DNA from: an uncultured Chloroflexota bacterium
Lineage (GTDB): Bacteria > Chloroflexota > UBA4733
Reading direction: 5' to 3'
NCBI GenBank assembly: GCA_937967325.1
Contig: CALBSQ010000128.1
Location: forward strand, 1 to 12,270
DNA: 12,270 bases
Under the pieces are notes generated by a model. The model saw nothing but the letters and a program-made list of their open reading frames with translations. It was not told the origin of the DNA and made no database searches. Within the stretch, counting starts at the first letter, position 1; each line of letters opens with the position of its first letter. The position numbers and the translations under genes were made by a program. Shown here in pieces: positions 7,232 to 12,270 of this stretch.

Positions 7232-7236
7232 GGAGG
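7232..7236 (+). promoter_or_regulatory. Ribosome binding site fixing the permease start at GTG 7243
   Basis: GGAGG stands six bases before GTG 7243. The upstream in-frame TTG at 7237 directly abuts this motif and cannot use it, so GTG 7243 is the better start. Confidence 0.7.
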
Positions 7237-7242
7237 TTGCCG

Positions 7243-10200
7243 GTGAGTCCGACCCGCTTAGCCATTCGACGCCCCGTCAGCATCATCATGCTCATCCTCG
7301 CCCTGGTGTTGATGGGGATCATCTCCTACCAGTTCTTGCCGGTGCAGCAGTTGCCGACCATTACTGCCACGTTCGTCGCCATCAGCGTCAGCTATCCGGG
7401 CGCGAGCCCGGACGAGGTTGAGAATCAGGTCACGCTGCCCGTCGAGAACGCGGTATCCGGGGTCTCGGGCGTCCAGCAGATGAGCGGGCTGTCGGCCACC
7501 GGCATATCGCGCGTGGCGCTGCAGTTCGTCCAGGGCACCGACGTCAACACGGCCGCCAACGACGTCGCCTCGGTGGTCAACCGCATCGTTGGCCGTCTGC
7601 CCACCGGCACCGGCACGCCGACGATCTTCAAGGCGGATCCCAATTCGTCGCCGATCATGAGCCTGGCCCTGACGGGCGGGAATCAGGCCCAACTCTATGA
7701 CGCCGCCAGCAACCAGCTCCAGCCGTCATTGCAGCAGGTGGCCGGCGTGGCGGCGGTGCAAGTGCAAGGCGGCCTGGCCCCGCAAGTGAATGTGGTGGTA
7801 AATCCAGGGGCGCTCACCGCGTACGGAGTCTCTCTCAACCAGATCACCCAGGCGATGAATCAGCAGAACGTGAGCGTGCCCGGCGGCATCACCACCGAGG
7901 GTGGCCAGACGCGCGACGTCCGCACCGATGCCTATTTCCGGTCGGCCGGCGAGCTGAAGGGGCTCGTCGTGGCCAACCAGAATGGCGCCCCGGTGACCCT
8001 GGGCCAGGTCGCCAACGTCTCGCAAGGGTACGCGCCCATCGATCAGGTCACACACCTGAATGGGAGCGATACCGTCGGGCTGTCCGTCACCGCGCAGAGC
8101 GGCGCCAACATCGTCCAGGTGGACAAAGCAGTCAAGGCCAAGCTGAGGCAGCTCGCTTCGACGCTGCCACCGGGGACCAAGACCAGCATTATCAACGATC
8201 AGACAGTCTATATCGACCAGTCCATCTCGGCCGTAGAGCACGACCTGGCCCTCGCCGTCTTGTTGCCGGCTATAGTCTTGCTGCTCTTCCTCCATCGTAT
8301 CCGCAACATGTTCATCGTCGTCCTCGCTATCCCGACATCGTTGATCTCGACCTTCATCGTCATGTTTTTCCTCGGCTTCAGTCTGGATTTGATCTCGCTG
8401 CTGGCCCTCTCGCTCCTGACAGGCATCCTGGTCGACGACTCGGTGGTGGTGCTGGAAAACATCAACCGGCATATGGCGATGGGCAAGCATCCGATACGGG
8501 CGGCGATCGACGGCCGCATGGAGATCGGCCTGGCCGCCGTCACCATCACGCTGACCGACGTCGTGGTGTACTTGCCGGTGGCTTTTACCAAGGGCCTCGT
8601 CGGGAGCGTCTTCCGTGAGTTCGGCCTCACCATCGTCGCGGCCACGCTGTTCTCGCTCTTCATCGGCTTTACCCTGACCCCGCTCCTGGCCTCGCGTTGG
8701 CTCAAGGATCCGATGGACGACGAGAAGCTCGCGGCCGGCCACGGCGGCGGCCCGCTCACGCGGTTCGGCCGGGTTTGGGAGCGTGGGTACATCAGGCTTC
8801 GCGCCGGCTATGGCCGGTTGATCCACGGCTCGCTGCGTCGCCGTCCACTTGTCCTCCTCATCGGCGTTGCCGCGCTCGCCATGAGCGTCGCCTTCATTCC
8901 GTTGGGGTGGCTCGGCACCGAGTTCACGCCCCAGGAGGACAACTCGCAATTTCAGGTGAGCGTCCAGTTCCCCAATGGGACCCCGCTCGCGCGCACGCAG
9001 TCGGTGGTGAACCAGCTCGATCAAGAGATTCGGACGATACCGGGCGTCCAGCAGACCTTCGCCAGCAGCGGCTCGCGCGGGGGCTTCGGCGGCGGCGGCA
9101 ATACGAGCAGCGGCGAGGTTTCCGTGGACCTGCTGCCGGTCGGGCAGCGACCGCCTATTGAGAGCTACCTCGGCCGGGTGCGGGCTTTGTCCCGCCAGTT
9201 CCCCGATGCCTCGATCGTCACCCAGCTCCCCAGCGCCCTGCGCATCGGCGGCGGCCAGAACGTGAGCGTGGTGTTGCAGGGGCCGGACATCAAGACCTTG
9301 GATCAACTGGGCGGCCAGGTCTCGCAGATCATGCGGACCGTCCCGGGTGTGGTCGAGGTCCGCAATAACTCGACCCAGACGACGCCGGAGCTCGGCGTGC
9401 AGATCGACCGCGCCGCGGCGGCGAATTTGAACGTCAGTCCGCAGACGATCGGCAACACGGTGCAGACGGCCTTGGCGGGCGCCACCGTCGGAAATCTGCA
9501 GCCTTCCGGGAGTACGGTGGAAATTCCGATCGTGGTCAGCCTGCCGGGTGGGACGACCATGACCCCGCAGGACCTCGGCCAGCTCACCATCTCCGGCCCT
9601 GCGGGGTCAGCCGTCCGGCTGGATCAAGTGGCTCAGATCGTGGCAACCCAGGAGCCGGCGCAGCTGAACGACCAGAACCGCGAGCTGCAAGTGTCAGTCA
9701 GCGCGAACACCTCGGGTGTGCCGTTGGGCCAGGTGTCAGCCGAGATTCAACAGGCGATCCGCCAGCAGTTGGCGCTGCCCGATGGCTACTCCTATAGCTT
9801 CGGCGGCGCCGTGCAGCAACAAGCGCAGGTGTTCGCACCGCTGGAGGCGGCCTTTGCGCTGTCCGTCTTGTTGGTGTACATGCTGTCCGCGGCGCTCTAT
9901 GAGTCCCTCCTCTACCCGCTCGCCGTGCTGCTGAGCCTGCCGTTGGCCACTGTGGGCGGCTTGGCAGCGCTGACGATCACGGGCAACACGCTCAACCTCT
10001 ACTCCTTCATGGGCTTGATCATGCTGATGGGGTTGGTCGCCAAGAACGCCATCTTGCTGGTCGACTACACGAACACCCTGCGCCGGCGCGGGCTGGAGCG
10101 GAACGAGGCCCTGATAGAGGCCGGCCGGACGCGGCTCCGCCCGATCCTCATGACGACCTGCACGATGGTCTTCGCGATGCTGCCGCTGGCGATCAAGATA

Positions 10201-10506
10201 GGGGCTGGGTCGGAGGACCGGTCGCCGATGGCCACCGTTCTCATCGGCGGCCTGCTCACGTCGACCTTGCTCACCCTCATTGTCTGCCCGGTCATGTACA
10301 GCATACTGGACGACTTCGGCGCGATCCTGGCTCGCCGTGGCTGGGTACGGCTCCCGACCGCCGCCTCCGCGGCCGCGCTCGACGCGGCGATGGCCGGCGC
10401 GGCCGGCGATGCCGTGGCAGCGGCAGCCTCCCAGGTCAACGGTGAGCCGGCGGCTGCCGCCGGCGTTTCCGCTATTGCCCGCGAGTCACTGCCATCAGGG
10501 GATTGA
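7243..10506 (+). CDS. RND-type multidrug efflux permease (AcrB/MdtB-like, HAE1 class)
   Basis: This 1087-aa inner-membrane transporter exports substrates by proton exchange, normally as a trimer docked to an adaptor such as the upstream lipoprotein. TM1 is at about 12-31. The first large external loop follows (YPGASPDEVENQVTLPVENAV). TM2 and TM3 lie at about 334-378 and TM4 carries the proton-relay pair D398-D399 in GILVDDSVVVLENI. The second half repeats the layout, with TM10 carrying K934 in GLVAKNAILLVDY and TM11-12 closing the fold. These match AcrB D407/D408 and K940. Length is close to AcrB. Residues 613-624 are a glycine run aligned by position with the AcrB switch loop. The last 55 or so residues are an Ala-rich cytoplasmic tail. 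Start chosen at GTG 7243 from the ribosome site. Substrate cannot be read from the sequence. Confidence 0.96.
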   Translation: MSPTRLAIRRPVSIIMLILALVLMGIISYQFLPVQQLPTITATFVAISVSYPGASPDEVENQVTLPVENAVSGVSGVQQMSGLSATGISRVALQFVQGTDVNTAANDVASVVNRIVGRLPTGTGTPTIFKADPNSSPIMSLALTGGNQAQLYDAASNQLQPSLQQVAGVAAVQVQGGLAPQVNVVVNPGALTAYGVSLNQITQAMNQQNVSVPGGITTEGGQTRDVRTDAYFRSAGELKGLVVANQNGAPVTLGQVANVSQGYAPIDQVTHLNGSDTVGLSVTAQSGANIVQVDKAVKAKLRQLASTLPPGTKTSIINDQTVYIDQSISAVEHDLALAVLLPAIVLLLFLHRIRNMFIVVLAIPTSLISTFIVMFFLGFSLDLISLLALSLLTGILVDDSVVVLENINRHMAMGKHPIRAAIDGRMEIGLAAVTITLTDVVVYLPVAFTKGLVGSVFREFGLTIVAATLFSLFIGFTLTPLLASRWLKDPMDDEKLAAGHGGGPLTRFGRVWERGYIRLRAGYGRLIHGSLRRRPLVLLIGVAALAMSVAFIPLGWLGTEFTPQEDNSQFQVSVQFPNGTPLARTQSVVNQLDQEIRTIPGVQQTFASSGSRGGFGGGGNTSSGEVSVDLLPVGQRPPIESYLGRVRALSRQFPDASIVTQLPSALRIGGGQNVSVVLQGPDIKTLDQLGGQVSQIMRTVPGVVEVRNNSTQTTPELGVQIDRAAAANLNVSPQTIGNTVQTALAGATVGNLQPSGSTVEIPIVVSLPGGTTMTPQDLGQLTISGPAGSAVRLDQVAQIVATQEPAQLNDQNRELQVSVSANTSGVPLGQVSAEIQQAIRQQLALPDGYSYSFGGAVQQQAQVFAPLEAAFALSVLLVYMLSAALYESLLYPLAVLLSLPLATVGGLAALTITGNTLNLYSFMGLIMLMGLVAKNAILLVDYTNTLRRRGLERNEALIEAGRTRLRPILMTTCTMVFAMLPLAIKIGAGSEDRSPMATVLIGGLLTSTLLTLIVCPVMYSILDDFGAILARRGWVRLPTAASAAALDAAMAGAAGDAVAAAASQVNGEPAAAAGVSAIARESLPSGD

Positions 10507-10546
10507 GGCGGACGTTCTGAAAGTAGGCTGTAGCGGGGGTGACGGG

Positions 10547-10818
10547 GAGGCCAGGGCCGCGATTGCAGGGCCCGCAAGCGGGCGCCCCCGGCTAACCGAC
10601 CGGGGGGACTGCGGTCCCTTTCCTTCGGCGAGGGCCGTTCGCGGAGCAGCCGATTCAGTGGTCGGGCGAATGGCTGATGCTGGCCCGGTACCTTGCCCGC
10701 CTGACACAGCTTGCCCGTGTGATGGGCCACGCCGGGCAGTTTCCGAGCGACCGCAGTCGCCCCGTCCGGTTAGCCGGGGGCGCCCGCTTGCGGGCCCTGC
10801 AATCGCGGCCCTGGCCTC
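10547..10818. repeat. 272-bp element with 70-bp terminal inverted repeats (MITE-like or repeat pair)
   Basis: Bases 10547-10616 are the reverse complement of 10749-10818 at 67 of 70 positions. The outer 52 are perfect and the three mismatches cluster near the inner end. Each arm contains its own short palindrome GCCCGC-2nt-GCGGGC (10570-10583 and 10782-10795). The interior is 132 bases of unrelated sequence. No target-site duplication is visible next to the arms (GACGGG on the left, GCCCGA on the right). It could be a non-autonomous element, two inverted copies of a genome repeat, or a transcript-level hairpin after the pump gene. Confidence 0.8.
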
Positions 10819-10820
10819 GC

Positions 10821-10848
10821 CCGAGTATCGAAAAGGCCCGATACTCGG
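10821..10848. promoter_or_regulatory. 10-bp dyad upstream of the regulator promoter (possible operator)
   Basis: CCGAGTATCG (10821-10830) and CGATACTCGG (10839-10848) are perfect inverted copies around AAAAGGCC. The dyad begins two bases beyond the large inverted repeat and ends 32 bases before the -10 box. The two half-sites are about one and a half to two helical turns apart, suiting a dimeric repressor or activator. With no T-run it is a poor terminator. Confidence 0.45.
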
Positions 10849-10880
10849 CCGTCCCTGCTGGTCGCGGCACGCCGGTAGGC

Positions 10881-10886
10881 TATACT
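10881..10886 (+). promoter_or_regulatory. Candidate -10 box for the XRE/NB-ARC regulator
   Basis: TATACT matches TATAAT at 5 of 6 positions and is one of few A/T-rich words in this stretch, 88 bases before the ATG at 10975. The -35 position (CTGGTC at about 10858) is a poor match, which may mean the promoter needs an activator. Confidence 0.35.
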
Positions 10887-10974
10887 GGCGGCGCGGCCGC
10901 GGTTGGGGCTGCGGGTCATCACGTCCGCCCGAACGCCTCGCCTGTTCGCACCGCCCAGATCCGAGGATACGGGC

Positions 10975-12270
10975 ATGTACCCCGCCGAGCGTTTGGAATT
11001 CGCCGCGCTGCTGCGGCGATATCGCCGGTCGGCCGGATTGACCCAGGAGACGCTGGCGGAGCGGGCGGGATTGGGCACGCGGACGATCCAGGATCTGGAG
11101 CGGGGCACGGTCAGGCCTCGCGGCGACACCATGCGGCAGCTGGGCCAGGCGCTGGCGCTCTCGCCCGCTCAGTGTACTGAACTGGAGGAAGCGGCAGCGG
11201 CTCCTCGGTTCCTCCCGCGGGCGGTGGAGCAGCTCGCTCCCCATCTATCCAGCGCCCCGTTGCGCCTCATTGGGCCGCCAAGCCGCCAGGAGCAGGAGTC
11301 TGCGTCCGCGCGCAGCAACCTGCCGGCGCCGCCTACCCAGCTCATCGGCCGCGAGCGCGAGCTGGAGGCGCTGCTGGCGATGCTCATGGACGAGGCCCCG
11401 CGCCTCGTCACCCTCACCGGTACCGGTGGTGTTGGCAAGACCCGCCTCGCCCTGGCCGTCGCGGCGGCGCTCACCGACCACTTCCGCGACGGCGCCTGGC
11501 TGGCGGAGCTGGCTCCCCTGACCGACCCCGCCTTGGCGCCGGCGACGATCGCCGCCGCGCTGGCCGTGTCCGAGCGGGCGGGAGAAGCATGGCAAGCGAC
11601 GCTGCTCCGCTCCCTGCGCGGCCGGCGCTTGCTCCTGCTGCTCGACAACTGCGAGCACCTCATCGACGCTTGCGCCCGACTGGTCGATGCGCTCCTAGGG
11701 CACTGTCCGGAGCTCCGCATCCTGGCCACGAGCCGCGAGGCGCTGACGATCGCCGGGGAGGCAGTCTATCCGCTCGCCCCGCTAGAGGCCCCTCCCCCGG
11801 ACCTGGCGCCAACGGTCGAGGAGCTGCCGCGCTACCCAGCCGTCCGGCTGTTCACCGAGCGCGCGGTCGCCGCCCACCCCGCCTTTTCCCTCACCGCCGG
11901 CAACGCGGCGGCGGTGGCGCAGGTCTGCCGCCGGCTCGACGGCATCCCGCTCGCCCTGGAGCTGGCGGCGACCCGTACGCGACTGCTCACCGTCGAGCAA
12001 GTGGCGGCGCGGCTGAACCAGCGCTTTCATCTGCTGACGGGCGGCAGCCGCGTGGATCTCCCCCGGCAGCAGACCCTGCGCGCCACGATCGACTGGAGCT
12101 ACGACCTGCTCAGTGAGCAGGAACGATCCGTGTTCGCCCGGTTGGCGATCTTCGCCGGCGGCTTTACGCTGGAGGCGGCGGAGGCGGTGCTCGCTCCGCT
12201 CGCGGGGGTCGGGAGCCAGGGGCCTGGGGCCTGGGGCCCGGGGTCGGGCGAGGACGCGCGGTACATGTTG
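10975..12270 (+). CDS. XRE-family HTH / NB-ARC ATPase transcriptional regulator, partial (3' end outside window)
   Basis: The frame is open for 432 codons to the window edge. GAGGA seven bases before ATG 10975 supports the start. Residues 5-65 form an XRE helix-turn-helix (LLRRYRRSAGLTQETLAERA, then GTRTIQDLERG). A linker leads to LIGRERELE, then the NTPase: Walker A GTGGVGKT with K155, Walker B LLLLLDNCEH with D224, TSRE with R254, GIPLALELAA from 323, and the RQQTLRATIDWSYDLL winged-helix start. Such signal-transduction ATPases bind DNA through the HTH and use nucleotide state as a switch; C-terminal TPR-like repeats are usual but would lie beyond the window. After FAGGFTLEAAEAV the expected leucine-rich VDKSLV segment is not seen: a low-complexity GSQGPGAWGPGSG run leads straight to RYML. 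Its target is unknown; the pump operon upstream is one candidate. Confidence 0.92.
   Translation, partial: MYPAERLEFAALLRRYRRSAGLTQETLAERAGLGTRTIQDLERGTVRPRGDTMRQLGQALALSPAQCTELEEAAAAPRFLPRAVEQLAPHLSSAPLRLIGPPSRQEQESASARSNLPAPPTQLIGRERELEALLAMLMDEAPRLVTLTGTGGVGKTRLALAVAAALTDHFRDGAWLAELAPLTDPALAPATIAAALAVSERAGEAWQATLLRSLRGRRLLLLLDNCEHLIDACARLVDALLGHCPELRILATSREALTIAGEAVYPLAPLEAPPPDLAPTVEELPRYPAVRLFTERAVAAHPAFSLTAGNAAAVAQVCRRLDGIPLALELAATRTRLLTVEQVAARLNQRFHLLTGGSRVDLPRQQTLRATIDWSYDLLSEQERSVFARLAIFAGGFTLEAAEAVLAPLAGVGSQGPGAWGPGSGEDARYML
12219..12246 (+). repeat. GGGGCCY heptamer run inside the regulator gene
   Basis: Three near-identical heptamers (GGGGCCT, GGGGCCT, GGGGCCC) and a degenerate fourth (GGGGTCG) lie in tandem. 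They encode Gly/Pro/Ala/Trp in the regulator frame. Seven is not a multiple of three, so gain or loss of one unit would shift the frame. Confidence 0.75.

Larger units (their letters stand above)
10507..10974. other. Gene-free region between pump and regulator
   Basis: These 468 bases hold no convincing gene. They contain a 272-bp inverted-repeat element (10547-10818), a separate dyad (10821-10848), a -10 box (10881-10886) and the regulator's leader. Long frames cross the region on both strands, but they share the same peptide because they run through the two arms of the inverted repeat, which marks them as repeat-derived noise. Confidence 0.65.

Noticed and set aside
7726..9306. Antisense open frame of 526 codons opposite the permease
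   Set aside because: It results from G/C third-position bias of the permease; composition is Arg/Asp/His/Gln-rich and no ribosome site or domain is seen.
10280..11041. Frames of about 250 codons across the pump-regulator spacer on both strands (also 10495-11244 minus)
   Set aside because: They run through both arms of the inverted repeat, so the same peptide appears in both, and they overlap the real permease end and regulator start.
11169..11729. Antisense and alternative frames over the regulator (also 11245-11658 minus and 11589-12116 plus)
   Set aside because: The regulator frame shows an HTH and complete NB-ARC motifs in order, so the others are shadows.

Overview
The window is a G+C-rich bacterial chromosomal segment in which the genes favour G or C at third codon positions. 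It holds five or six protein genes and several palindromic elements. No rRNA, tRNA, CRISPR array or transposase gene was seen. The mix of genes suggests a Chloroflexota-like organism (for example Thermomicrobia) or a related G+C-rich phylum: an XRE/NB-ARC regulator of the type abundant there, an LCAT-like lipase with a zinc-ribbon tail, and an RND pump whose adaptor is a lipoprotein with an enormous coiled coil. The phylum is inferred from gene content only.

Left part (5-4091): a secreted, membrane-anchored lipase/acyltransferase of the LCAT family reads rightward. Its Ser-Asp-His triad can be placed at S518, D753 and H777, and it ends in a transmembrane helix plus a CxxC...CxxC zinc ribbon. 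Convergent to it is a small leftward gene with the mirrored layout: N-terminal zinc ribbon, one membrane helix, then an exported GOLD-like beta-sandwich.

Middle spacer (4092-4873): it contains the leftward gene's promoter, a double-palindrome REP/BIME-like element (4242-4330) with a GTAG tetranucleotide at the foot of each hairpin, a small hypothetical gene (4441-4707), and an extended -10 promoter for the operon that follows.

Efflux operon (4874-10506): a lipoprotein RND membrane-fusion protein is followed, after a strong 13-bp intercistronic hairpin, by an AcrB/MdtB-like RND permease. The permease has the Asp-Asp pair of TM4 and the Lys of TM10. The two should form a proton-driven export system. 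No outer-membrane channel gene is present. The adaptor's helical region spans about 420 residues, with a cysteine pair at its exact midpoint.

Right part (10507-12270): a 468-base gene-free region carries a 272-bp element with 70-bp inverted-repeat arms (67/70 matching), a 10-bp dyad and a -10 box. Then comes the first 432 codons of an XRE-HTH plus NB-ARC ATPase regulator that runs off the window. A GGGGCCY heptamer run lies in its winged-helix region, where a conserved segment of the family seems to be absent.
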